Shown here: positions 15,324 to 24,408 of the stretch, one piece after another
How positions within the stretch are numbered: position 1 is the stretch's first letter
How the letters are laid out: every line of letters begins with the position of its first letter
Source of the DNA: Eggerthellaceae bacterium
GTDB taxonomy: Bacteria; Actinomycetota; Coriobacteriia; Coriobacteriales; Eggerthellaceae
Direction: 5' to 3'
Length of the DNA stretch: 29,694 nucleotides
Assembly: GCA_900754955.1 (NCBI GenBank)
Contig: CAAEEV010000164.1
Span: forward strand, 1 to 29,694
Position numbers and translations under genes: made by a program
Notes under the pieces: model-generated
Databases searched by the model: none
Told to the model about the DNA's origin: nothing
Seen by the model: only the letters and a program-made list of their open reading frames with translations

Positions 15324-17396
15324 TTACTCGTCGTCTTCGCCGCGTTGGGCTTCCTTGGCGAACTGCGAGGTGTACAGATCGGCGTAGAAGCCGCCTGCGG
15401 TAAGCAGCTCGTCATGCGTGCCCTGCTCGACGATATCGCCGTCGCGGATCACGAGGATAAGATCGGCGTTGCGGATGGTGGACAGGCGGTGCGCGATGAC
15501 GAAGGAGGTACGCCCCGCCATGAGGTTATCCATGGCCTTCTGGATGCGCTCCTCGGTGCGCGTGTCCACGCTCGAGGTGGCCTCGTCGAGGATGAGCATG
15601 CGACGGTCGGCCAGAATGGCGCGCGCGATGGTGAGCAGCTGGCGCTGGCCCTCGCTGATGTTGGTGGCGTCCTCGTTGATCTCGGTGTCGTAGCCGTGCG
15701 GCAGCGTCGAGATGAAGTGATGCGCGTAGGCCGCCTTCGCCGCCGCGACCACTTCCTCATCGGTGGCGTCGAGCTTGCCGTAGCGAATGTTCTCACGCAC
15801 CGTGCCCTTGAACAGCCACGTGTCCTGCAGCACCATGGCGAACATGCTGCGCAGGTCGTTGCGATCGAAGTCGCGCACGTCGTGCCCGCCGATACGGATG
15901 GCGCCACCGTTCACGTCGTAGAAGCGCATGAGGAGCTTGACCATGGTGGTCTTGCCCGCGCCCGTGGGTCCCACGAGCGCCACGGTCTGCCCCTCGCGTA
16001 CCGAGGCTGAGAAATCCCTGATCACGGGTTTGTCAGGTGCATACCCAAAGCTCACGTGGTCGAACTGCACGTCGCAGTTCACCTCGGCGGCGCGCACCTT
16101 CGCCTCCTCAGGCTCCACCTCGGGCTCGTCGAGGAACTCGAACACGCGCTCGGCCGATGCCGCCATCATCTGCAGGATGTTCGACACCTGGGTGAGCTGC
16201 GTGATGGGCTGCGTGAAGTTGCGCACGTACTGGATGAACGCCTGGATGTCACCCACCGTGATGATGCCCTGCACGGCGAAGAAGCTGCCGAGCACCGCCA
16301 CCGCCACGTAGCCCGCGTTGCTCACGAAGTTCATCACGGGCTGCATGAGGCCCGAGAGGAACTGCGATTTCCACGCGCTCTCGTAGAGGCGGTCGTTGGT
16401 GATCCCGAACTGGCGCACCACGCGCGCCTCCTGACCGAACGCCTTCACGACGGCATGGCCCGAGAACGTTTCCTCAACCTGGCCGTTGATGAGGCCGAGC
16501 GTTTCCTGCTGCTGGCGGAAGTAGCGCTGCGAACGCGACACGATCACCTTCACGAGCACTGCCGACACCGGGATGATGAACAGCGTGACGAGCGTCATGA
16601 GCGGATTGATGGTGAGCATCATGATGAGCACGCCCACGATCATCGTGACGCTCGTGACGAGCTGGGTGAGACCTTGGTTGAAGCTCTGGCCGAGCGTGTC
16701 GATGTCGTTGGTGATGCGCGAGAGCGTGTCACCCACCGACGTGCGCTCGAAGTACCCCATGGGCATGCGGTCGATCTTCGCGGCGATCTCGCGACGCAGC
16801 TGGTAGCACGTGCGCTGGGACACCGAGGTCATCATCCAGCCCTGGACGAACGAGCACACCGCGCTCACGCCGTAGAGCGCGAGCGTCGCCACGAGGATGC
16901 GCGCCACCGCATCGTAGTTGATGCCGCCCGTGCCGGCAAGCTTCGCGGCTATGCCGTTGAACAGCTCGGTGGTGGCCTGCGAGAGCACCTTCGGCCCCAC
17001 GATGTTGAACACCGTCGAGCCAACGGCGAACAGGAGCACCACCACGAGCGCCGCCTTGAAGCGGCCCATGAAGGAGATCATGCGGCGCATCGTGCCCTTG
17101 AAGTCCTTCGCCTTCGCGCCCGCCATCATGGGACCGTGGCCGTGATGACCGCCGCGGCGGGGACGGCGCGGGCCCTTCGTCGAGGCGCTCGCCTGCTCCA
17201 TCGCGTACGCCGCCGCCTCGCGGCGCGCCGCGCGTTCTTCGGGCGTGGTGTCAGGTGCGCCGAACGGCACGTGCACGCCCGCCTGCTCGAGCACGTCCGT
17301 GCGTATCACGTCAGCTGCGACGGGATTGCCTGCGCGCGCAGCACGGCGCTGCCAGGCCTGCGCGCCCGCCTTCTTCATCTTCTCGTTGGCGCTCAT
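15324..17396 (-). CDS. ABC exporter half-transporter, canonical-site subunit
   Basis: A 690-residue fused membrane-ATPase half-transporter. A long hydrophilic N-terminus (1-105), rich in Arg, Ala and a Gly/His stretch (GGHHGHGP), precedes six membrane segments (about 112-390). The ATPase domain has Walker A GPTGAGKT (476-483), an altered signature ISEGQ (580-584), Walker B LILDEA with the catalytic Glu605, and the H-loop His636. It resembles the second subunit of heterodimeric multidrug or lipid exporters (MdlB/TmrB-like). Its start overlaps the partner's stop by 4 nt (ATGA). Together the two would form one exporter in the cytoplasmic membrane. The substrate is unknown; control by an adjacent MarR regulator suggests a toxic small molecule. 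Confidence 0.93.
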   Translation of the reverse strand: MSANEKMKKAGAQAWQRRAARAGNPVAADVIRTDVLEQAGVHVPFGAPDTTPEERAARREAAAYAMEQASASTKGPRRPRRGGHHGHGPMMAGAKAKDFKGTMRRMISFMGRFKAALVVVLLFAVGSTVFNIVGPKVLSQATTELFNGIAAKLAGTGGINYDAVARILVATLALYGVSAVCSFVQGWMMTSVSQRTCYQLRREIAAKIDRMPMGYFERTSVGDTLSRITNDIDTLGQSFNQGLTQLVTSVTMIVGVLIMMLTINPLMTLVTLFIIPVSAVLVKVIVSRSQRYFRQQQETLGLINGQVEETFSGHAVVKAFGQEARVVRQFGITNDRLYESAWKSQFLSGLMQPVMNFVSNAGYVAVAVLGSFFAVQGIITVGDIQAFIQYVRNFTQPITQLTQVSNILQMMAASAERVFEFLDEPEVEPEEAKVRAAEVNCDVQFDHVSFGYAPDKPVIRDFSASVREGQTVALVGPTGAGKTTMVKLLMRFYDVNGGAIRIGGHDVRDFDRNDLRSMFAMVLQDTWLFKGTVRENIRYGKLDATDEEVVAAAKAAYAHHFISTLPHGYDTEINEDATNISEGQRQLLTIARAILADRRMLILDEATSSVDTRTEERIQKAMDNLMAGRTSFVIAHRLSTIRNADLILVIRDGDIVEQGTHDELLTAGGFYADLYTSQFAKEAQRGEDDE

Positions 17397-19558
17397 GCCG
17401 CATCACCCCCTTCCAGTTCCTCCGCCGAAAGCTGCGAGTAGGCGATCTCGCGGTACTCCTCGCACGTGCGCATGAGCTCGGCGTGCGTACCCCTGCCCAC
17501 CATGCGGCCCTCGTCGAGCACGATGATCTGGTCGGCGTCCATGACAGTGGAGATGCGCTGCGCCACGATGATGCACGTGCGGTCGCCGAGGCTCTCGCTC
17601 AGCGCGCGGCGCAGCTGGGAGTCGGTCTTGTAGTCGAGCGCGGAGAAGCTGTCGTCGAACAGCAGCACGCGTGCATTCGAGGCGATGGCGCGCGCGATGC
17701 AGAGGCGCTGGCGCTGGCCGCCCGACACGTTCGTGCCGCCCTGCGCGATGGCGTCCTCGAAGCCGCGCTCCTTCGCCTCGATGAACGGAACAGCTTGCGC
17801 GATGCCGGCTGCCGCGCGCACCTGCTCGTCGGGCATGCCCGCATCGGCGTAGGCGATGTTGGAATCGATGGTTCCCGAGAAGAGGAACGCCTTCTGCGGC
17901 ACGTAGCCCACGGCTCGGCGCAGCCCGTTCTGGGTGAGCTCGCGCACATCGATGCCGTCGATCTTCACCGCGCCAGCGGTGACGTCGTAGAACCGCTCGA
18001 TGAGCTTCACGACCGTGGACTTACCCGATCCGGTGGAACCCACGATGGCGCAGGTCGTACCCGGCTCCACCGTGAAGCTGATGTGCTCAAGCACGGGTTC
18101 CATGTCGCCGTCGCCCTCGCCCGCGTAGCCGAAGGACACGTCCTCGAACGCGATGCGCGCCCCGCCCGCCTGCGGCAGCTCGGCGTCACGTGGATGCGCA
18201 GGGTCGGCCACGCTCGGCACCGTGTCGAGCACCTCGTTCACGCGCTGAGCCGCCACGTCGGCACGCGGCAGCATGATGGAGATCATGCCGATGATGAGGA
18301 ACGACATGATGATGGTCATCGAATAGGAGATGAACGCGATCATGTCGCCCGTCTGGATGACGCCCGTGTCGATGTAGGAGCCGCCCACCCAGATGATGAG
18401 CACGCTCACGCCGTTCATGATGAGCATCATCGAGGGCATCATGAAGGTCATGACGCGGTTGGTGAACAGCTGCGTGCGCATGAGAGTGCGGTTCGCATCG
18501 TCGAAGCGCGCAGCCTCGAACTCCTGGCGGTCGAACGCGCGGATGACCGGCAGACCCGTGAGCATCTCGCGCGCCACGAGGTTCACGCGGTCGATGAGCT
18601 TTTGCATGATGCGGAACTTCGGCATCGCGAAGAACATGAGGAAGCCCACCACCACGAACAAGCACACCACCGCGAGCACGATGATCCAGCTCATCGCCGC
18701 ATTGGTCGTCGACACCATGATGATGCCGCCGATGGCGAGGATAGGCGCGTAGAGCACCATGCGCAGCAGCATGACGGTGACCATCTGGATTTGCTGGATG
18801 TCGTTGGTGCCACGCGTGATGAGCGAGGCGGCCGAGAAGCCCTGGACTTCGCGGTCGGAGAACGCGACAACGCGCTCGAACAGGCGCCCGCGCAGCATGC
18901 GACCGATCTTGGCGCCCGTACGCGAAGCGACGTAGCCCACGCCGATCGCCGCAAGTGTGCCGAGCGCGGCGAGACCGAGCATGAGCCCGCCCACCTTGAG
19001 CAGGTAGGTCATCTGAATGGCGGACACGTCGTAGCCCACCGCAGCGTACTCGGCCTTCGCGGCTTCGATCGCCTGCTGGCCGACGAGCGCGTCGGCACGG
19101 TCGCCGAGCTGCGCCTTGACCGCGTCGAGCCCCGCAGCGATCTGATCTTTGCTCACCGCACCCGCATCGTAGGCCGCCTTGAGCTGCGCGAGATCGAAAC
19201 TCCCCATCGAGTCGCCGTAGTGTACGGCCACGAGCGGCAGCTCGAGGGCCGCATCGAGCGCGTCGATCTGCGCGCGACCCGTTTCGTTGAGGTGATAGAG
19301 CCCATCGTCGCCCGCATCGTAGGAGGCGCGCAGCAGCTCCTCGTCGTCATCGGTCGCCATCATGCAGGCCGCCTCGAAGGTATCAGCGCTCATGACGTCC
19401 GTCGCCGCATGCTCGATGCCCGACTGCTGGATGCCCACGTCCACGATGTTGGACGTGTAGTGCGGCAGCGCCAGGTCGGTGAACGCCTGCACGACAAGCA
19501 GCACCACGATGATCACCATGGCGAGCTTGGCGTTTTTGAGGTAACGGATTATACGCAC
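17393..19558 (-). CDS. ABC exporter half-transporter, degenerate-site subunit
   Basis: A 721-residue fused membrane-ATPase half-transporter. After the first membrane segment (about 10-30) there is an unusually long insert (about 45-175, acidic, helical, mostly hydrophilic), predicted to face outside before segment 2 (about 185-210). The ATPase domain has Walker A GSTGSGKS (507-514) and a canonical signature VSGGQ (611-615). However, Walker B reads LLFDDS, with Asp636 in place of the catalytic Glu, and the H-loop has Gln667 instead of His. These are the marks of the degenerate subunit of an asymmetric heterodimer such as TM287/288 or TmrAB. It overlaps the MarR gene by 10 nt and the partner by 4 nt, so all three are one transcript. 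Confidence 0.93.
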   Translation of the reverse strand: MRIIRYLKNAKLAMVIIVVLLVVQAFTDLALPHYTSNIVDVGIQQSGIEHAATDVMSADTFEAACMMATDDDEELLRASYDAGDDGLYHLNETGRAQIDALDAALELPLVAVHYGDSMGSFDLAQLKAAYDAGAVSKDQIAAGLDAVKAQLGDRADALVGQQAIEAAKAEYAAVGYDVSAIQMTYLLKVGGLMLGLAALGTLAAIGVGYVASRTGAKIGRMLRGRLFERVVAFSDREVQGFSAASLITRGTNDIQQIQMVTVMLLRMVLYAPILAIGGIIMVSTTNAAMSWIIVLAVVCLFVVVGFLMFFAMPKFRIMQKLIDRVNLVAREMLTGLPVIRAFDRQEFEAARFDDANRTLMRTQLFTNRVMTFMMPSMMLIMNGVSVLIIWVGGSYIDTGVIQTGDMIAFISYSMTIIMSFLIIGMISIMLPRADVAAQRVNEVLDTVPSVADPAHPRDAELPQAGGARIAFEDVSFGYAGEGDGDMEPVLEHISFTVEPGTTCAIVGSTGSGKSTVVKLIERFYDVTAGAVKIDGIDVRELTQNGLRRAVGYVPQKAFLFSGTIDSNIAYADAGMPDEQVRAAAGIAQAVPFIEAKERGFEDAIAQGGTNVSGGQRQRLCIARAIASNARVLLFDDSFSALDYKTDSQLRRALSESLGDRTCIIVAQRISTVMDADQIIVLDEGRMVGRGTHAELMRTCEEYREIAYSQLSAEELEGGDAA

Positions 19559-20091
19559 GACGCCTCACCGCTCTCTGAGTCGTCGTCCGCCGCGCGTTCG
19601 CCGGCTGAGCATGCGTCATCGCCCGTCGCCGCGCTTACCTGATCCTGCTTCGTCTCGAAGAACTCGGCCATGCGCTTGATGACGCGCACGAGCGCGCGCA
19701 CGTCGTCCTCGCCGAGGTAGGCGAAGAGCTCCCTCAGATACGCATCGCGCAGCCGCTCCCCCTCCTGGGCAAGGGCGCGCCCCTCCTCGGTCAGCTCGAG
19801 CGCGATGCCGCGCGAGTCGCCGCCGAGCCGCTCGCGCACCACATAGCCCTTGCGCTCGAGCGACTTGAGCATCTGCGACAGCGCGCTCGGCGTGGTGTCG
19901 GCCATGTGCGCCACCACACCCGGCCGTACGACGCGCCCGTGGCGGGCGGCGCGTGCGATGGTCATGACGATCATCGACTCCCCCGACGTGAGATCGCCCA
20001 AACGCTCGGGCGGCACGTGGTGCCCCCGGCGAATGCGGCGAAACACATCGTGGAGCTCGCGTTTAAAACCGTCGAACTCCTCGTCTTCCAT
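19549..20091 (-). CDS. MarR-family transcriptional regulator
   Basis: A 180-residue winged-helix regulator. The DNA-binding core (about 30-115) shows the MarR order: TSGESMIVMTIARAARHG, then the recognition helix region TTPSALSQMLKSLERKGYV, the wing VRERLGGDSRGIALELTEEG, then the C-terminal dimerisation helix LGEDDVRALVRVIKRM. The ATG follows AAGGAC. It is the first gene of the operon with the two ABC subunits. A TATAAT and an inverted repeat lie just upstream, so autorepression of the exporter operon, relieved by a ligand, is the likely scheme (inferred). The acidic tail (ADDDSESGEAS) is unusual but has no obvious function. Confidence 0.93.
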   Translation of the reverse strand: MEDEEFDGFKRELHDVFRRIRRGHHVPPERLGDLTSGESMIVMTIARAARHGRVVRPGVVAHMADTTPSALSQMLKSLERKGYVVRERLGGDSRGIALELTEEGRALAQEGERLRDAYLRELFAYLGEDDVRALVRVIKRMAEFFETKQDQVSAATGDDACSAGERAADDDSESGEASCV

Positions 20092-20125
20092 GCATCCGTC
20101 CTTCGTTGTTGTCGAAACTGAATTG

Positions 20126-20143
20126 TTTAATCGCTAAATTATA
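20126..20143 (-). promoter_or_regulatory. Promoter -10 box and candidate MarR operator
   Basis: On the minus strand TATAAT (20138-20143) is followed directly by the inverted repeat TTTA-GCGAT-TAAA (20126-20138). It lies about 35 nt before the MarR start. The position of the palindrome over the transcription start suits a repressor site. The surrounding bases are markedly AT-rich compared with the rest of the window. Confidence 0.5.
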
Positions 20144-20151
20144 CAGCTTCG

Positions 20152-20209
20152 CAAACAAAAGAAGGCGCGCCCCGCATTCTGCACGTGAAACGCACAGCGC
20201 GGGGCGCGC
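20152..20209 (-). terminator. Terminator of the amino-acid permease gene
   Basis: An 11-bp GC-only stem, GCGCGCCCCGC (20165-20175) with GCGGGGCGCGC (20199-20209). On the minus strand it is followed by CTTCTTTTGTTT. It separates the permease gene from the MarR operon. Confidence 0.85.
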
Positions 20210-20259
20210 GGAAGGCTGAGCACGAAGAAGCGAGCCTGCAGCCAGCGATGACGCCGAAG

Positions 20260-21744
20260 CTACACGGCGAACGGCAGCGCGTACAGTCCGATCGCCACGA
20301 CCACGGCCACTGCGGTGACCACCGCCCAGATGCGGAACTCGCGATCCATCTTCGCCCGCTCCTCGGGCTCGGGATCGCCCGTCTCCACTGCGGCGAGATC
20401 GAGCTGCTCGGGCGCACCGTACACCTTGCGGCACACCGCGTAGATCACCAGACCCACCACGCACCAGATGACACCCGTCACGAGCGCCTCGGTGGCGAGC
20501 TGCGTCATCATCACCAGGTAGATGACGACGCTCACCGGTGCGCCGATGAGCAGGCCGCGCACCTTGAACGGACGCTTGAGGTCGGGCATGCGCCGGCGCA
20601 GGCCGAAGGCGGCGGCGATGCCGATCACGTAGTAGAACAGGTCGCCGAACAGGCTCAGGTTCGAGATGTACACGAGCGAGCCCGTCGCAACGAGCACCAC
20701 GGTGATGGCGCCGAGCACGCAGATCGCCACGTACGGCGTCTGGAACCGCGGGTGCAGCTTGGCGAAGATGCGGGGCATCGAGCCGTCGCGCGCCATGGTG
20801 TAAAGGTAGCGCGGAGGCACCGCGATGCTCGCGTTCATGGTGGAGAAGTCGCCGCCGAACGCCACGCCCGCCGCGAGCAGAAGCAGCGGCAGACCGAGGA
20901 TGCCCGCCGACATCATGGCCTCGGCGTAGGGCGCCGACGAGGTCGCCACCGCGCCGAGCCCCTCGGGCGGCACGAGGCCCACGAGGAACCACTGGAAGAG
21001 CGCGTTCACCGCGAAGATGATGAACGGCGAGAGCATGAGGGCGCGCGGGATGTTGATGTGCGGATGCTTGATCTCCTCGCCCATCGCGCAGCAGGTTTCA
21101 AAGCCCGCGAAGCACCACCAGATCATCGCCACGGCGGCGATGAACCCGCCTGCGCCCATGTTCTCGAGGAACGCCGGCGTCTCGACGAAGTTCGGCAGCG
21201 CCACGTTGGGGATCATCGTGAGGAACCAGATGACCGCCACGCCCCAGAAGAAGAACATGAAGCCGTTCTGCAGACGACCCGTGAGCTGCACGCCGCGCAC
21301 GTTGGTGATGATGAAGCCGATGAGCACGATGCACGCGATCACCGTGTCGTCGATCGGCAGCTCGACGCCGAACGCGGCGAACATCGTCTTGAAGTAGTAG
21401 CTGAACGCGAGAGCCTCGCCTGCCGTCACCGAGATGAGCGAGATGATGAAGTTCCAACCCGCAAGGAACCCGAAGGGACGCCCGAGGCCGAGCGAGGCGT
21501 AGCGGTACGTGCCACCCGCGTACGGCAGCGCCGCGCCCATCTCGCCGTAAAGCAGCGCGGGATACACGCTGATGAGCATCGCGATGAACGTGGCGAAGAT
21601 GACGCCCGAGCCCATCTCGCCGACAATGTTGCCGCCCGTGGTGAACAGGCCGACGCCGATGACCGTGCCCGCGGTGATGGTGATGGCCTCACGCAAGCCG
21701 AACGTGCGCCGCAGCGTCACGCCCTGTTCCGTCTGCTCGCTCAT
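20260..21744 (-). CDS. APC-superfamily amino-acid permease
   Basis: A 494-residue membrane transporter with about twelve hydrophobic segments. The first segment has the substrate-binding signature TVIGVGLFTTGG (27-38), and PYAGGTYRYAS, GFETCC and GEEIKHP are typical of the amino acid-polyamine-organocation superfamily. The likely action is import or exchange of an amino acid, polyamine or amine; the substrate is not readable. The C-terminal hydrophilic loop before the last segment (EQLDLAAVETGDPEPEE) is acidic. The ATG follows AAAGAGGGG. It is a single-gene unit with its own terminator, transcribed divergently from degV. Confidence 0.93.
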   Translation of the reverse strand: MSEQTEQGVTLRRTFGLREAITITAGTVIGVGLFTTGGNIVGEMGSGVIFATFIAMLISVYPALLYGEMGAALPYAGGTYRYASLGLGRPFGFLAGWNFIISLISVTAGEALAFSYYFKTMFAAFGVELPIDDTVIACIVLIGFIITNVRGVQLTGRLQNGFMFFFWGVAVIWFLTMIPNVALPNFVETPAFLENMGAGGFIAAVAMIWWCFAGFETCCAMGEEIKHPHINIPRALMLSPFIIFAVNALFQWFLVGLVPPEGLGAVATSSAPYAEAMMSAGILGLPLLLLAAGVAFGGDFSTMNASIAVPPRYLYTMARDGSMPRIFAKLHPRFQTPYVAICVLGAITVVLVATGSLVYISNLSLFGDLFYYVIGIAAAFGLRRRMPDLKRPFKVRGLLIGAPVSVVIYLVMMTQLATEALVTGVIWCVVGLVIYAVCRKVYGAPEQLDLAAVETGDPEPEERAKMDREFRIWAVVTAVAVVVAIGLYALPFAV

Positions 21745-21951
21745 GATCCCCTCTTTCCCCTGTCGTTTGTCGGTTTGATACTTTAGTACAGTGTAGTGTT
21801 AAAGCACTTCGGCATTCTAGACGTTCGCATCCGCGAAGGCAAGCCGCACGTTTCCGTTCTGTTTCGCCGCGCGGTATCGCAGCCGCCGCACAGCGCCCCG
21901 TTGCAACGGTACAAGCACGCCACCGGGCGTGCCGCGGCGGGACGATTGGGC

Positions 21952-21957
21952 TACAAT
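21952..21957 (+). promoter_or_regulatory. Candidate -10 box of degV
   Basis: TACAAT lies 38 nt upstream of the degV start codon. No clear -35 is seen. The 250-nt divergent gap between permease and degV also holds CTTTA...TAAAG (21781-21804) of unknown meaning. Confidence 0.35.
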
Positions 21958-21994
21958 ACAGACCGCAAGAACGACGGCGCCCGAAGGAGGCCCC

Positions 21995-22867
21995 ATGAAT
22001 TTCGAGATCGTCACCGATTCGTCGTGCAACCTGGTCGAGGACATGATCGACGAGTTCGGGCTTCACATCCTGCCGCTCACCTTCATGGTGGACGGCGAGC
22101 AGTACCAAAGCTACCTCAAGGGTGAGCGTACCGACCTCAAGCAGTTCTACACCATGATGCGCGAGGGCAAGGTGATCACCACGTCGCTGCCCAACCTCGC
22201 CGAGTCGGAGGATCTGCTGCGCGGTCTGCTCGACGCGGGGCGCGACGTGCTCTACATCGGTTTCTCAAGCGGCCTCTCGGGCACCTATCAGGCGATCGGC
22301 CTGCTCCTCAAAGACCTCGCGGCGCAGTACCCCGAGCGAACCGTTCGCTCCGTCGACACGCTCGCCGCATCGGGCGGCCAGGGCCTACTCGTGTGGTACG
22401 CCGCCCAGAAAGCGCGCGCGGGCGCCTCGCTCGAGGAGGTGTACACCTGGCTCGAAGAAAACAAGCTGCACCTCGCGCACTGGTTCACCGTTGACGATCT
22501 CATGTTCCTCTGGCGCGGCGGGCGCGTGTCGAAGACGAGCGCTTGGGCGGGCACCATCCTCAACATCAAACCCGTCATGCACGTCGACGACGAGGGGCAT
22601 CTCATCCCGCTCGAGAAGGTGCGCGGCCGCAAGAAATCGCTCATCGCGCTCGTCGATCACATGGACGAAAGCGCCATCCGCCCCGTCGAGGACCAGATGG
22701 TGTTCATCACGCACGGCGACTGCATCGAGGACGCGGAGTTCGTCGCCGACCTCGTGCGCTCGCGCTTCGGCGTGCGCGACGTGGTGATCAACTACGTCGA
22801 TCCCGTCATCGGCGCGCACTCGGGCCCGGGCACCATGGCGCTCTTCTTCCTCGCCGACAAGCGCTAG
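21995..22867 (+). CDS. DegV family protein (fatty-acid-binding, FakB-like)
   Basis: A 290-residue DegV protein. Members bind a fatty acid and, where studied (FakB), present it to the kinase FakA for phosphorylation and use in phospholipid synthesis. Family blocks: VTDSSCNL (6-13), ITTSLPN (61-67), SSGLSGTYQA (91-100) and the C-terminal HSGPGTMALFF. The ATG at 21995 follows GAAGGAGG; a longer in-frame reading from 21929 has no ribosome site. No fakA-like gene is present in the window. The polymerase IV gene begins 15 nt after the stop, so the two are probably co-transcribed. Confidence 0.93.
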   Translation: MNFEIVTDSSCNLVEDMIDEFGLHILPLTFMVDGEQYQSYLKGERTDLKQFYTMMREGKVITTSLPNLAESEDLLRGLLDAGRDVLYIGFSSGLSGTYQAIGLLLKDLAAQYPERTVRSVDTLAASGGQGLLVWYAAQKARAGASLEEVYTWLEENKLHLAHWFTVDDLMFLWRGGRVSKTSAWAGTILNIKPVMHVDDEGHLIPLEKVRGRKKSLIALVDHMDESAIRPVEDQMVFITHGDCIEDAEFVADLVRSRFGVRDVVINYVDPVIGAHSGPGTMALFFLADKR

Positions 22868-22882
22868 CTGCGGCGGTACGCC

Positions 22883-24289
22883 ATGTCGAGCGCACGCACC
22901 GGCGCCGCTACCCCCGCTGATAACGCCTCCGCACCGCTTCAGACGTGGCAGGGTCCCGCCATCCTCCTCGTCGATCTCGACGCGTTCTTCGCGTCGGTCG
23001 AGCAGCTCGACCATCCCGCCTGGCGCGGCAAACCCGTCATCGTCGGCGGCGACGCCGACAAGCACGGCGTCGTGTCCACCTGCTCCTACGAGGCGCGTGC
23101 GTTCGGCGTGCGCAGCGCCATGCCCGCTTCCACCGCGCGGCGCCTCTGTCCTGACGCCATCTGGACGCGCGGCCACTTCGCGCGCTACCGTGCGCTCTCC
23201 AACGAGATCATGGCCATCCTGCGCGACGAGACGCCGTACGTGCAGCAGGTGTCGATCGACGAGGCGTTCATGGACGTTACCCCCACCGCCGTCAACACCG
23301 AACACCCCGTCCTCATCGCGCGCCGCATCGCAAGGCGCGTCGAAGAGCTCGGCGTAACCTGCTCCATCGGCGTGGGAACAACGAAGTCGGTGGCGAAGAT
23401 CGCCTCCGACATGGACAAACCGCGCGGCATAACAGTCGTCTACCCCGGCGGCGAGCGCGCCTTTCTCGATCCTTTGCCCGTGCGCACCGTCAGCGGCGTG
23501 GGCGCCGCAGCCGAACGCGCACTCGTCGCCTGCGGCATCCGCACGCTCGGCGATCTCGCCCGAGCCGACGCGAGCATCCTCAAGAAGGTGTTCGGCAAGA
23601 ACGGCGAGATGATGCGTCGGCGCGCCGCCGGTGAGGACGCCTCGCCCGTGGAAACCGACGACGAGGTGAAGTCAGTGTCGAACGAGGTGACGTTCGCCGA
23701 GGACCTCACAACGCGTGAAGAGGTGGAAGCAGCCATCGGCACCATCGCGGCGAAGGTGGGGCGGCGCCTGCGGCGCAAAGGGCTCAAGGGCCGCACGCTC
23801 TCGCTGCGCGTGCGCTACGACGACCGCACGACGCGCTCGGCGCAGACACAGCTCGCCCGCCCGAGCGACAACGAGATCGCCTTCACGCCCGCGCTGCTGC
23901 GTCTCGCCGATGACCTGTGGCGCCCGGGCATGAAGATTCGCCTGCTCGGCGTGGGCATGGCGGGCTTCGAGGAGGAGGCCGTCGTGCAGGAGCAACTGTT
24001 CGCGATCGATGACGCGCCCGCCCCTGGCACGCAGACGCGCGATTCCGCCGACGAGGACGACGAGGTCTCCACGAGCGGCTCGGCTCAACGTCGGCGCACC
24101 GACGCGCAGAGTTCCTCCCGTCGCAGCGCGCGTCCCGCGCTCGACGAGAAGCGCAGCGGCAGCCTTCTTGCCGCCACCGACGCGCTCAAGGACAAGTTCG
24201 GCGAGAGCGCGGTGCGCTTCGGACGCGAGCTGCGCAACGAGCGGAACACCACGGGATCGAGCTCGAAAAACCCCGCCGACTACAAATAG
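22883..24289 (+). CDS. dinB: DNA polymerase IV (Y-family translesion polymerase)
   Basis: A 468-residue Y-family polymerase. The palm has VDLDAFFASVE (Asp31 and Asp33, with the steric-gate position Phe36) and SIDEAFMD (Asp126/Glu127). Then come VGTTKSVAKIASDMDKP, the helix-hairpin-helix region (VSGVGAAAERAL) and the little-finger domain. A beta-clamp binding motif QEQLF is at 369-373. An extra ~95-residue tail follows (Asp/Ser/Arg-rich, ending LKDKFGESAVRFGREL), which is longer than in E. coli DinB. The enzyme copies past damaged bases with low fidelity. The ribosome site is weak (GGCGG) and translation may be coupled to degV, 15 nt upstream. No LexA-type box was recognised. Confidence 0.95.
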   Translation: MSSARTGAATPADNASAPLQTWQGPAILLVDLDAFFASVEQLDHPAWRGKPVIVGGDADKHGVVSTCSYEARAFGVRSAMPASTARRLCPDAIWTRGHFARYRALSNEIMAILRDETPYVQQVSIDEAFMDVTPTAVNTEHPVLIARRIARRVEELGVTCSIGVGTTKSVAKIASDMDKPRGITVVYPGGERAFLDPLPVRTVSGVGAAAERALVACGIRTLGDLARADASILKKVFGKNGEMMRRRAAGEDASPVETDDEVKSVSNEVTFAEDLTTREEVEAAIGTIAAKVGRRLRRKGLKGRTLSLRVRYDDRTTRSAQTQLARPSDNEIAFTPALLRLADDLWRPGMKIRLLGVGMAGFEEEAVVQEQLFAIDDAPAPGTQTRDSADEDDEVSTSGSAQRRRTDAQSSSRRSARPALDEKRSGSLLAATDALKDKFGESAVRFGRELRNERNTTGSSSKNPADYK

Positions 24290-24340
24290 AGCAGCAGACC
24301 TGCCGGCGCGTATGATGCCGGCAGGTCCGCTGCTCTTGTA
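24289..24340 (+). terminator. Terminator of the degV-dinB unit
   Basis: A 19-bp stem with one mismatch: GAGCAGCAGACCTGCCGGC (24289-24307) pairs with GCCGGCAGGTCCGCTGCTC (24317-24335), followed by TTGT. The T-tract is short. It overlaps the end of dinB by one base and may also serve the glycosyltransferase operon from the other side. Confidence 0.75.
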
Positions 24341-24381
24341 GGTGCATTCGCACCCAGCTTCTGGCGCAGCCGTGCTGCCGG

Positions 24382-24401
24382 GCGGATGCGGATGCGGATG
24401 C
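24382..24401. repeat. GCGGAT hexamer microrepeat
   Basis: GCGGAT is repeated three times in a row, followed by GCGCATTCGC, just before the glycosyltransferase stop. Short simple repeats like this can vary in copy number, but it is outside coding sequence and no function is evident. Confidence 0.6.
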
Positions 24402-24408
24402 GCATTCG

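Noticed and set aside
21929..21994. Longer degV start
   Set aside because: It includes the -10 region and the ribosome site of the ATG at 21995, which matches the family N-terminus.
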